A DNA stretch of 64,000 bases, taken from contig UQLL01000003.1 in the NCBI GenBank assembly GCA_900541835.1, positions 62,001 to 126,000 on the forward strand, given 5' to 3'. Shown piece after piece: positions 41,650 to 49,308 of the stretch. The notes under the pieces are model-generated. The model saw nothing but the letters and a program-made list of their open reading frames with translations. It searched no databases and was not told the DNA's origin. Every line of letters begins with the position of its first letter. Position 1 is the first letter of the stretch. Source of the DNA: an uncultured Porphyromonadaceae bacterium. GTDB lineage: Bacteria; Bacteroidota; Bacteroidia; Bacteroidales; Muribaculaceae. The position numbers and the translations under genes were made by a program.

Positions 41650-42483
41650 ATGCGTATGAAAAGAACGATATTGGCCGCCTTGCTGGCGGCATTCATATCC
41701 CCCGCCCCGGCGCAGACCGCGCCGGAGGTCTCACAGGCGCCTGCCATTGTCTCGTCCGTCGATGCCGTCGCGTCCGCCGACACCCTCGTCGCCCCTTACC
41801 AGGTCACTATCGAGGATGCCACGCTGCCCGACAGCGTGCGGTGGGTCAGCTCCCCCTGGAGCTATGGCCTGTTCATCGGTACCGGGCCGCGCTGGACCGC
41901 CGGACGTCTCAACCAGTACTTCTCCTGGGCCTGGGACTTCACCATCGGTGGCAAACTGGCCTTCAACCGCTGGTACCTCGAGGCATCCGTCTCCTTCGCC
42001 TCGCCGACACTCAAGAAGCCGCGTATGACAACTGCCGGAGACCCGGACACCAAGTTCCGAGCAAATGTCAAGAACGCCAACTACACTGCCTGGGGTTTTA
42101 ACGTCGGCTATGCGGTGTACGATGCTGAACATTTTGATGTTATTCCCTTTGTAGGTGGCAAATGGACAAGCTATTCGTGGACTTCCAGGCCTGTCGAAAT
42201 CGACGAAAATGGCTCTGAGGTCATGACAATGCCTCAGCAGAAGATGAAAGTGAAAGATTTTAATATAGATTTTGGTGTCAACTTCGACTGGCATTTTGCA
42301 AGCATGATTGTTGGCGCGGACGGCAAGCGACAAAGCCTCACCTCCTCGCTGCGACTGACGCCCTACGCCGTCCGCGGTGTATATTCCTCGCACCAGGGAG
42401 GCTTTTCCGGCTGGCAGCTCGGCTTCATGATAGCATATTCTGCCACCGCCCGTAAGCTCAAGCCTATCTATATGCCGGATTAA
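41650..42483 (+). CDS. Putative outer-membrane beta-barrel protein
   Basis: 277 residues from MRMKRTILAALLAAFISPAP (a start at 41656 is equally good); the 33 upstream codons are rejected because they read through the leader hairpin region. Signal peptide ends near APAQ. Alternating amphipathic strands such as SYGLFIGTGPRWTAGRLNQY, WDFTIGGKLAFNRWYLEA, AWGFNVGYAVYDAEHF and WQLGFMIAYSATARKL suggest an eight- to ten-stranded barrel. I do not recognise a family. Its transcript has two hairpins with T runs in the leader. Confidence 0.75.
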   Translation: MRMKRTILAALLAAFISPAPAQTAPEVSQAPAIVSSVDAVASADTLVAPYQVTIEDATLPDSVRWVSSPWSYGLFIGTGPRWTAGRLNQYFSWAWDFTIGGKLAFNRWYLEASVSFASPTLKKPRMTTAGDPDTKFRANVKNANYTAWGFNVGYAVYDAEHFDVIPFVGGKWTSYSWTSRPVEIDENGSEVMTMPQQKMKVKDFNIDFGVNFDWHFASMIVGADGKRQSLTSSLRLTPYAVRGVYSSHQGGFSGWQLGFMIAYSATARKLKPIYMPD

Positions 42484-42661
42484 CCCTTGCCTTTTATGGC
42501 ACTTACAAGCATATTGGGGGAATATTGATGCGTGGCGATGCTAAATTGCTGAATCGGCTATCGATGTATCTGGGCAATCTGAATTTTACTCAGAAACATA
42601 TGATATTTATATGAATTATAGGGTGGCAAGTGTTAAAATCAAAAAATAATTTAATAAATTG

Positions 42662-42692
42662 TTGTGTGAACGAAAAAATATTTTTACCTTTG
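42662..42692 (+). promoter_or_regulatory. Promoter of the small lipoprotein and following lipoprotein
   Basis: TTG (42662-42664), 20-base spacer, TACCTTTG (42685-42692). It precedes the gene remnant at 42736 and the lipoprotein at 43058. Confidence 0.75.
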
Positions 42693-42735
42693 TGGCGCCG
42701 GATAATCATGTTCGGTTCCACTTAAAATCAACATC

Positions 42736-42942
42736 ATGACAAAAGCTTCAAAGTGGGGCTTGACGGTGCTGCTGATGCTGCTGATGGCGGCCTGCAGCTC
42801 GGAGATGCCCCTTCCGGGCGACCCGGCCGCGAACTCCGTGGTCGCACCGAGGAACCTTCTGCCACTGCAACAGGTTCCTCGGCGAATCGGGGCGATGTGG
42901 GCCTCCCTGCCACGTCAGACCCTCACACGTGCCGGTGATTAG
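42736..42942 (+). pseudogene. Short lipoprotein gene, probably truncated
   Basis: 68 residues with a convincing signal and lipobox (LLMLLMAACSSE, Cys20), but the rest (APRNLLPLQQVPRRIGAMWA) looks like out-of-frame text. After the TAG at 42940 the same frame stays open to 43047 and reads PVVDFRFPGEENEQTVSK. Frame use seems inconsistent across the middle, so frameshifts plus a stop may have broken a longer lipoprotein gene. It is transcribed from a good promoter and lies 115 bases before the next lipoprotein gene (whose N-terminus is of the same style). No homology known to me. Confidence 0.45.
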
Positions 42943-43057
42943 CCGGTAGTCGACTTCAGGTTCCCCGGCGAAGAAAACGAACAGACAGTATCCAAAGAAT
43001 CGTATTGCCATAAGACCAAGATCGTAACAGGCATACGCCCACAATAAATCCAAGCCT

Positions 43058-43966
43058 ATGAAAACAAAGAATTTACTGCCGCTGGCTGCAGCCGTCATGC
43101 TGTTCGGCCTGACGGTGATGCTGCAGGCCTGCAGCGACGAATCGGACGACCCCACTCCCGCAGGATGGATCTATTGGGACGACGATCCGGATCCCAATGA
43201 CACCACCCTCGTCAGGGACTACCTGATATTCGACGGGTTCTTCATGGTAAAACCGAACCTGGTCTACGACTACCGCTGCATCCAGGTCTTTCCGGACAGA
43301 TGCTCCTCGGTGTGGCGCTCTTGTTCTGATACCATTCCAGGCTACGCCGAATTAATCAGGTATGATACAGTCCGATGTTCCAGGAAGAAGCTCTTCAACA
43401 TGGTCGCAGAGCATAACGGCGATACGAGTTTCAGCAGCAGTGTGGCCCACTACGACGTCGTGAAGCAGAACCAATGGCTGCGTGTGGGAATAATGCTGGA
43501 AGACGTGATTGACATACAGGTGACGGCAGTAGACGATTACGACGCCGCGCATCTCGCCGGATCCTCCCTGACGGAGATGGCACACGTGTCTTATTGCACC
43601 GTCTATCCATTCGTGCGCAATGGCTACGTATTCGACCAATGGTCGACCGGTGCGGGCTTCTACCCGGCTTGCTTCGAGTCTGCCATGGCGACCGACGATG
43701 ACATACGCTCCTGCTTCCACGCGAATCCGGCGGAGGGCCACGCCATGAGGGAGCTCATGCACAACTGCCTCGCCTCGGAAATCCCCTCCGCCCCCCTCAG
43801 AATGGTGCAGGGCACGTGGGGCTTCTGGCTGTCGCTTGACTCAATGCCGGACCGGGAGTGCACCGTGGAGGTGTCCATTACCGTCCAGCTGCCGGGCGGT
43901 GAATATTCGGCACGCACCCTCAGCCAGACCTACAAAGTAGGTCCGATGGCCCGCATAATCGAATAA
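43058..43966 (+). CDS. Unrecognised lipoprotein
   Basis: 302 residues: lipobox LQAC (Cys25) after MKTKNLLPLAAAVMLFGLTV. The mature protein begins with an acidic linker (SDESDDPTPAGWIYWDDDPD), is rich in cysteine (several Cys in 85-115) and aromatic residues, and has a beta-rich C-terminal half ending SQTYKVGPMARIIE. I cannot assign a family; it could be a surface-exposed adhesin or fimbrial-associated lipoprotein. It shares a promoter with the small gene upstream and ends at an 18-bp hairpin. Confidence 0.8.
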   Translation: MKTKNLLPLAAAVMLFGLTVMLQACSDESDDPTPAGWIYWDDDPDPNDTTLVRDYLIFDGFFMVKPNLVYDYRCIQVFPDRCSSVWRSCSDTIPGYAELIRYDTVRCSRKKLFNMVAEHNGDTSFSSSVAHYDVVKQNQWLRVGIMLEDVIDIQVTAVDDYDAAHLAGSSLTEMAHVSYCTVYPFVRNGYVFDQWSTGAGFYPACFESAMATDDDIRSCFHANPAEGHAMRELMHNCLASEIPSAPLRMVQGTWGFWLSLDSMPDRECTVEVSITVQLPGGEYSARTLSQTYKVGPMARIIE

Positions 43967-43987
43967 TAATTCCTCAGCCCATCAAAA

Positions 43988-44026
43988 AGGTTCCCCCGGC
44001 CGGCGTCACGCCGGCCGGGGGAACCT
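43988..44026 (+). terminator. 18-bp terminator hairpin
   Basis: Perfect 18-bp inverted repeat, arms 43988-44005 and 44009-44026, loop TCA, GC-rich. It lies 21 bases after the lipoprotein stop. No T run follows on the plus strand. Confidence 0.75.
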
Positions 44027-44175
44027 GTGTCTTCCGTTAGGTCAGATGGCAGATTAAGGGAAGGGGAGGGAAGGACGCCGTGCGAGCCTCCCCGGTTATA
44101 GGCGCTAAATTAGGGGCACATCGTACCGTATGTGCAAATTTTCGTCAAAAAATCCTCATAGTCGGGTCGCAGGAC

Positions 44176-44206
44176 TTGAAAAGTCGGCAATAATGTCGTA
44201 TCTTTG
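44176..44206 (+). promoter_or_regulatory. Promoter of the DUF4836-ABC operon
   Basis: TTG (44176-44178), 20-base spacer, TATCTTTG (44199-44206), 19 bases before the ATG at 44226. The text GTCGTATCTTTGCGC recurs exactly at 56640-56654 upstream of the 1510-residue adhesin. Confidence 0.8.
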
Positions 44207-44225
44207 CGCAAAATATCCGATATCA

Positions 44226-45587
44226 ATGAAGAAATTACTGACTCTGGCCACGATGGTGGCCCTGCTGCTGGGCCTCGCGTCCTGCTCTTCGGGCGGCGAC
44301 GCCCGTGAACTTCTCGGCAATGTGCCCGAAAAGGCGCAGGCTGTGGTTGTACTCAACATCGACAAGATGATCAGCGACGCCGACCTCCAGACCGACGGCG
44401 ACAAGGTCGAGCTCAGCCGCCAGCTCAAGCAGCTCACCGCCGACGCCGACGTCAATCCCCTCGACCTGCTCTCCAAGGGCGCCATCCGCCATACGGCTGC
44501 CGTCTTCTTCGCCGTTGACAACGAGCCATTCCTCACCGGCTTCATCGCCGATGAGAAGGCCTTCGTCCGCTTCTTCGAGGACGCCTGGGAGGACAGCTTC
44601 GGCACCGAGTCCGGCATGCAGGTCCTCTCCAAGGGCAATAACGCCATCGCCATCGTCGACGACCGTTTTTGGCTCACCACCCCTGCCGGCCTTGACAACG
44701 TCAGGAAGTACATGGACCTCGACACCGACCGCTCCTTCGCCGGCACCGGCCTGGCGGACGAGCTTTCCTCCGCCGACCGGGACATAGCCGGCTGCGTCAA
44801 CATTTCCGATATGCTCGAACTGGCGCAGGCCATGGGTTCACGTAGCGACGCCGCAAGCATCCGGCAGCTCGCCGCCGTGCTCGACAAGGCCGAGTACGCC
44901 ACCTTCAACTGCCGCTTCGAGAAGGGCCAGATCCTGGCCGAGGCCTTCGTGTATGACAAGAAGTTCGAGCGCATCGCCGACGATGGCTCCTACTTCACCA
45001 AGATCAACAAGGGTACGCTGGACTGCATGAAGGGCAGCTTCGACATGGTGATGGCCGTGGGCATCTCCTCCAAGCTCGCCGGCCAGCTCGGCGCTCTCGC
45101 CTCCATGGCCACCGGCGCCAGCGTGCCCGGCATCGACGCCATCGACGGCACAGTGGCCTTCGCCTGCAACCCCACCGAGACCCTCGGCAGCGGCATGCCC
45201 GCCGCCATGGCAGCCGTCAAGATGAAGAACGCCCAGGACGCACAGCAGCTTGGCTCGTTCCTCAAGGAAGGCATGGGCACCGGCATCGGCGTCTCCATGA
45301 AGGGCTCCACGCTGCTGCTCCGCACCCGCGACTTCGACGGCAAGCTAACCGCCGGCGAATGCCTGGCAGACCTCAACGGCGCTTACTTCGGCTACGCCAT
45401 CGCTCCATCCCTCCTCAAGAAGACCCTGCCCAACAACACCATCCCCTTCAAGGGCGCTTCCTTCACCCTCAGTCCCGACAACGGCTCCTTCAAGATGGAG
45501 ATGAAGGTCCTCACCGGCTCCGACAAAAACTCCCTGGCAACCATCATCTCCCTGCTGGCCGCCATGCAGAAGGAAAACCGCTTATAA
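44226..45587 (+). CDS. DUF4836-like lipoprotein, first copy
   Basis: 453 residues from MKKLLTLATMVALLLG with lipobox LASC (Cys20); the 32 upstream codons run through the promoter and are rejected. LLGNVPEKAQAVVVLNIDKM at the start of the mature part and the later repeated 'FAGTGLADELSS', 'GAYFGYAIAPSLLK' regions fit the DUF4836 family, seen in Bacteroidales lipoproteins of unknown function. It heads an apparent operon with a paralog (45698), an ABC ATPase and a permease. The stop codon lies inside a palindrome. Confidence 0.8.
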   Translation: MKKLLTLATMVALLLGLASCSSGGDARELLGNVPEKAQAVVVLNIDKMISDADLQTDGDKVELSRQLKQLTADADVNPLDLLSKGAIRHTAAVFFAVDNEPFLTGFIADEKAFVRFFEDAWEDSFGTESGMQVLSKGNNAIAIVDDRFWLTTPAGLDNVRKYMDLDTDRSFAGTGLADELSSADRDIAGCVNISDMLELAQAMGSRSDAASIRQLAAVLDKAEYATFNCRFEKGQILAEAFVYDKKFERIADDGSYFTKINKGTLDCMKGSFDMVMAVGISSKLAGQLGALASMATGASVPGIDAIDGTVAFACNPTETLGSGMPAAMAAVKMKNAQDAQQLGSFLKEGMGTGIGVSMKGSTLLLRTRDFDGKLTAGECLADLNGAYFGYAIAPSLLKKTLPNNTIPFKGASFTLSPDNGSFKMEMKVLTGSDKNSLATIISLLAAMQKENRL

Positions 45588-45681
45588 CGCCGAGGCGTTA
45601 TAAATGAACAATGAAAAATGAACAATGACAGCGACGCCGCAGGTCGGCGCGAAGCCCATCGTTCATTATTCATTGTTCATT
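45582..45681. repeat. Nested palindromic repeats between the two lipoprotein paralogs
   Basis: Two palindromes: TTATAACGCC-ga-GGCGTTATAA (45582-45603) including the stop codon of the first gene, and arms 45603-45623 and 45661-45681 (AATGAACAATGA...) that match as inverse complements in 20 of 21 bases. This is the look of dispersed short repeats of Bacteroidales and it occupies most of the gap between the two paralogs. Confidence 0.75.
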
Positions 45682-45697
45682 AAAACCACTTTCCGCT

Positions 45698-47017
45698 ATG
45701 AAAAAGATCCGCTTCATTCCCGCACTGCTGTTGGCCCTGCTGCTGCTCGGCTTGGCATCCTGCTCCGGCACCAAGGACGCCGACGCGCTACTGGGCACCG
45801 CACCCGCCGACGCCGACATGGCCGTCCTGCTCAATCTCCGGGAAGTCATCAAAGAGACCGGCGTCTCTTCCAAGGGGCAGAAGTTCGTCGTGCCCGACCA
45901 GTATGCCACTCTTGCCGCCCAGGGCAAGGGCAGTGTCCTCGAGCTCCTGCAGCAGGGAGGCGTGAAGCTCTCCTACGTCCTCGCCTTCTCCGCCAAGGGC
46001 GTCACCTACGTCACCGGCTTCGTGGCCGACGAGCAGGCCTTCCGTGCATACGTGGAGCAGGCCACGGGCCAGAAGTTCGCCTCCCGGGGCAAGCTCCAGG
46101 TCTGCGGATCCGTCGTAATCTCCGGCGACCGCTTCTGGCACTCACAGCCCGGACGCGATGTCGAGGTCTCCGCATTCATGACCCTTGATGGCAAGAAGTC
46201 CCTGGCGCAGAGTGGGATCGGCAAGCTCATGCTCAAGAAGATTGACGACAAGCCCTTTTACGGCTTCGCTTCCACCGGCAATCTCGCCCAATTCGGAGCC
46301 AACCCCCAGGCAGCCCTCATGCTCGGCCAAATGTTCGGCGACGTCCGGTACGTCACCTTCGCCGGCGACATCGACGACGACGGCCTGGAGATCGATGGCG
46401 CCCTGCTCGACTCCAGGCTAAAGCCCGTCAAGGACACCGGCTTCTTCACCCGCGCCGACGAGAAAGTGCTCGCCAGCCTCTTCGGCCATGGCGACATGCT
46501 TGTCCTGGTCGGCATCAACCCCAAGAAGATGTCGGCCCTGGCCGCCCTCGTCTCCCCCAGGAACACCAAGATCGTCGACGCCTTTGCCGGCACCTTCGCC
46601 GTGGCCGCCAGCGTTGGCGAGATGACCCCCCGAGGCATTCCCGCCATGTCCGTGGCCGCCACCATACGCCCCAAGGCCGACACCAAGCCCCTCATGGAGA
46701 TGGTCAAAAGCCTCGCCGCCTACGACGCCGACGGAGCCATCCTCGACAACATGCTCATCATCAACACCAAGCCTGCCCCCGAGTCCTCCGGCGCCTCACT
46801 CCACCTCGACCAGCTCAAGGGCGCATACCTCGGCGTAGCACTCTCCTCCCAGGCGATGGCCCAGTACAGCCAGGGCACCGCCGACGGCTGGGGCGGCGCT
46901 TATTTCAAGGTGGAGCCGGACAACGGCTCATACGAGCTCAAGAGCAAGGCCTACACCAGCTCACGCGAGCAGACACTGCTGTTGTTGCTCAAAAGTACAA
47001 ATCTCAAGGCACTGTGA
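45698..47017 (+). CDS. DUF4836-like lipoprotein, second copy
   Basis: 439 residues, lipobox LASC with Cys22, paralog of the preceding gene (DADALLGTAPADADMAVLLN against DARELLGNVPEKAQAVVVLN; GAYLGVALSSQAM near the C-terminus against GAYFGYAIAPSLL). The stop overlaps the GTG start of the ABC ATPase gene, so the paralog is translationally coupled to the transporter. Such coupling suggests the lipoprotein works with the ABC complex in the envelope (inference). Confidence 0.82.
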   Translation: MKKIRFIPALLLALLLLGLASCSGTKDADALLGTAPADADMAVLLNLREVIKETGVSSKGQKFVVPDQYATLAAQGKGSVLELLQQGGVKLSYVLAFSAKGVTYVTGFVADEQAFRAYVEQATGQKFASRGKLQVCGSVVISGDRFWHSQPGRDVEVSAFMTLDGKKSLAQSGIGKLMLKKIDDKPFYGFASTGNLAQFGANPQAALMLGQMFGDVRYVTFAGDIDDDGLEIDGALLDSRLKPVKDTGFFTRADEKVLASLFGHGDMLVLVGINPKKMSALAALVSPRNTKIVDAFAGTFAVAASVGEMTPRGIPAMSVAATIRPKADTKPLMEMVKSLAAYDADGAILDNMLIINTKPAPESSGASLHLDQLKGAYLGVALSSQAMAQYSQGTADGWGGAYFKVEPDNGSYELKSKAYTSSREQTLLLLLKSTNLKAL

Positions 47018-47682
47018 CGGATAAACATCCATTGCACATCAACCAGATACGGCTGGAGCACGCGCTGCCGGCCGTATTCGCCGACCAGCCGCATCGCCCC
47101 TCCCAGGTCTGGGAGGGCGATGTAGTGCTTGAACGCGGCAAGACCTACATCATCGCCGCTGCCAGCGGCACCGGCAAGTCGTCCCTATGCGCATATATAT
47201 ACGGTGCGCGGCGCGACTACTCCGGCCATATCTGTTTCGACGGCCAGGACGTCTCCGCTTTCACCATCGACCACTGGCTCTCGCTGCGCCGCACCGCCCT
47301 GGCCTACCTGCCACAGGAGCTCGACCTCTTCCCCGAGCTCAGCGCCTGGCAGAACATAGAGCTCAAGCGCCGACTCACCGACTTCACCCCACAGAGCAGG
47401 GTGGAGGAGTGGCTCCGCCAGCTTGGCATCGCCGACCGGCGCGACTTCCCCGTAGGCAAGATGTCCATCGGCCAGCAGCAGCGCGTCGGCATCATCCGCT
47501 CCCTCTGCCAGCCATTCGACTTCATCCTCCTCGACGAGCCGGTGAGCCATCTCGACGCCGACAACAACCGCCTGGCCGCACGCATGATTCTCGACGAGGC
47601 CGCCCGCCAGGGCGCCGCCGTCGTCGCGACGTCCGTCGGCAACCACCTCGCCATACCCGATCCCATAATCCTGGAGCTATGA
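47014..47682 (+). CDS. ABC transporter ATP-binding protein, LolD/MacB-like
   Basis: 222 residues starting with GTG at 47014, which overlaps the TGA of the lipoprotein gene. Walker A AAASGTGKSS at 48-57 (variant of GxxGxGKS: the first Gly is Ala), signature-like MSIGQQQRVGI and Walker B FILLDEPVSHLD are present. With the permease it belongs to the FtsX/MacB/LolCDE group, handling lipoproteins or exporting substrates through mechanotransmission rather than import. Last codons overlap the permease start (ATGA). Confidence 0.92.
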   Translation: MTDKHPLHINQIRLEHALPAVFADQPHRPSQVWEGDVVLERGKTYIIAAASGTGKSSLCAYIYGARRDYSGHICFDGQDVSAFTIDHWLSLRRTALAYLPQELDLFPELSAWQNIELKRRLTDFTPQSRVEEWLRQLGIADRRDFPVGKMSIGQQQRVGIIRSLCQPFDFILLDEPVSHLDADNNRLAARMILDEAARQGAAVVATSVGNHLAIPDPIILEL

Positions 47683-48866
47683 ACCCCGTAAGCAAGCTCT
47701 TGAGGCATAACCTGTCGCTGACACAGACCGTCGGCTTCGTGCTCGCCAACCTCGTCGGCCTCACCATAGTCGTGGCCGGACTCATGATTTACCTCGACGC
47801 CAAGCCCATCTGGAACGGCGACGACTCTTTCATGAAGACAGACTATGTGGTAGTCAACAAGCGCGTGTCGATGCAGAACACCCTGGGCGCCTCCACCGCC
47901 TTCACCCCTGCCGAGGTCGCCGACCTCAAGGCCCGGCCCTGGGTGCGCTCCCTGGCTCCATTCACCACCGCCGACTTCCGCGTCAGCGCCTCCATCACCG
48001 CCCCCGGCCAGGACCGAGGCCTCAACACCTTCCTCTTCTTCGAGTCGCTGCCCAGGGAGTACGTCGACGTCGAGGGGAGCTGGACGTATAAGCCCGGCGA
48101 CGCCACAGTGCCCGTCATCATGAGCCGCGACTACCTGGCCCTGTACAACTTCGGCTTCGCCACCTCCGCCGGCCTGCCCCAGGTCAGCGAGAAGATGATC
48201 AGCTCCGTGCCTCTGCAGCTCAACATCACAAGCAACGGCACCCCCGGCATGGGCACCCGCGTGCAGGCCCGCATCGTCGGCTTCTCCTCACGCCTCAACA
48301 CCATCCTCGTGCCACAGGAGTTCATGGACTGGGCCAACGCCACCTACGGCACCGGCGCCTCCCGCGAACCCTCGCGCATCATCATCGACACCAACTCGCC
48401 CGGCGACGTGGCCATCACCGACTACATCGACGAGCACGGCTGGGAGATTGGCGGCGACAAGTCCGCCGCCCGCGCCAGCTTCCTGCTCAACGTAGCCACC
48501 GGCGTGGTGCTGGCCATCGGCGTGGTCATCACCGCTCTCAGCTTCTTCGTGCTCTTCCTCAGTATCTCGCTGCTGATGCAGAAGAACCGCCCCAAGCTCC
48601 ACTCGCTGCTCCAGCTCGGCTATCCCACGGCCGAAGTGGCGCGTCCCTACCGGCAGGTGGTGCTGCTGACGTCGGTCGTCACCTTCGCGCTGGCCGTCGG
48701 CGCCAGCTTCCTGCTTCGCGGCCTGTACATCGACTCCCTGCGCGCCATGGGGGGTGGCGCACCCGTGTGGCTTCCCGTCACGGCCGGCCTGGCGCTGACA
48801 CTGCTCACCGCCCTGCTCAACACCTTGGCTATCAGGCGCCGTGTAGTCTCGGCTTTCTACAGTTAA
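47679..48866 (+). CDS. FtsX-like ABC transporter permease
   Basis: 395 residues from MNPVSKLLRHNLSLTQTVGF. Transmembrane segment at about 18-40, a large extracytoplasmic domain (about 45-265), then three segments in the C-terminal part (FLLNVATGVVLAIGVVITAL, a middle segment around VVLLTSVVTFALAVGA, and a last one near LPVTAGLALTLLTALL) as in FtsX/MacB-type permeases. ATGA overlap with the ATPase gene. Together with two lipoproteins it forms a four-gene unit. Confidence 0.9.
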   Translation: MNPVSKLLRHNLSLTQTVGFVLANLVGLTIVVAGLMIYLDAKPIWNGDDSFMKTDYVVVNKRVSMQNTLGASTAFTPAEVADLKARPWVRSLAPFTTADFRVSASITAPGQDRGLNTFLFFESLPREYVDVEGSWTYKPGDATVPVIMSRDYLALYNFGFATSAGLPQVSEKMISSVPLQLNITSNGTPGMGTRVQARIVGFSSRLNTILVPQEFMDWANATYGTGASREPSRIIIDTNSPGDVAITDYIDEHGWEIGGDKSAARASFLLNVATGVVLAIGVVITALSFFVLFLSISLLMQKNRPKLHSLLQLGYPTAEVARPYRQVVLLTSVVTFALAVGASFLLRGLYIDSLRAMGGGAPVWLPVTAGLALTLLTALLNTLAIRRRVVSAFYS

Positions 48867-48995
48867 TCACGTCGGTTTATCCAAGGGAGGGTGCCGCAAA
48901 ACTCGCTGCAGTGACCGCTTCGCAGCAGTCTTCCTCTTCCTTCCGCCTTTATTGTTAAAACTGTTAATTAACCATTGTTAAAAGATGCGATTGTC

Positions 48996-49026
48996 TTGGG
49001 GATGCCATCTTTTTTTCTTAATTTTG
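48996..49026 (+). promoter_or_regulatory. Promoter of the SusC/SusD operon
   Basis: TTG (48996-48998), 20-base spacer, TAATTTTG (49019-49026). The predicted start (about 49033) leaves a leader of roughly 275 bases before SusC. Between the permease stop and this box (48867-48995) I see only a weak hairpin AAAAGATG/CATCTTTT around 48980-49013. Confidence 0.7.
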
Positions 49027-49032
49027 CCGCTG

Positions 49033-49308
49033 TTTAGGGAGAGAATAGGCATGTCGTAGGCTGTGGCGCATTGTGTCGAGGCGGAGATGTGGCCTGTTCC
49101 TCGCTGTCAGGGCTACATGTAAAAATTTGATGGAACATTCACACGGAGGCCGCTTCCCGCGGCCCGAAGCCATGAAAAGCTCGCCGCCATGTACTTCGCG
49201 CATGGCGGCTGTCGGTGTGTCCTCGCCTTTTGCCTGCCGCCCGCTGGCTTCGAGAGAGAAAAAACTGTATAATTAACCTATCAAATGCAAAACTAAATTC
49301 ATTCTTGC
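49033..49308 (+). promoter_or_regulatory. Structured leader of the SusC/SusD transcript
   Basis: No gene is credible here. Two strong hairpins are visible: GGCCGC/GCGGCC (49148-49153 with 49159-49164) and GCCGCCATG/CATGGCGGC (49183-49191 with 49201-49209). Long structured 5' regions with such hairpins may control Sus-type operons post-transcriptionally; that is inference only. Confidence 0.45.
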
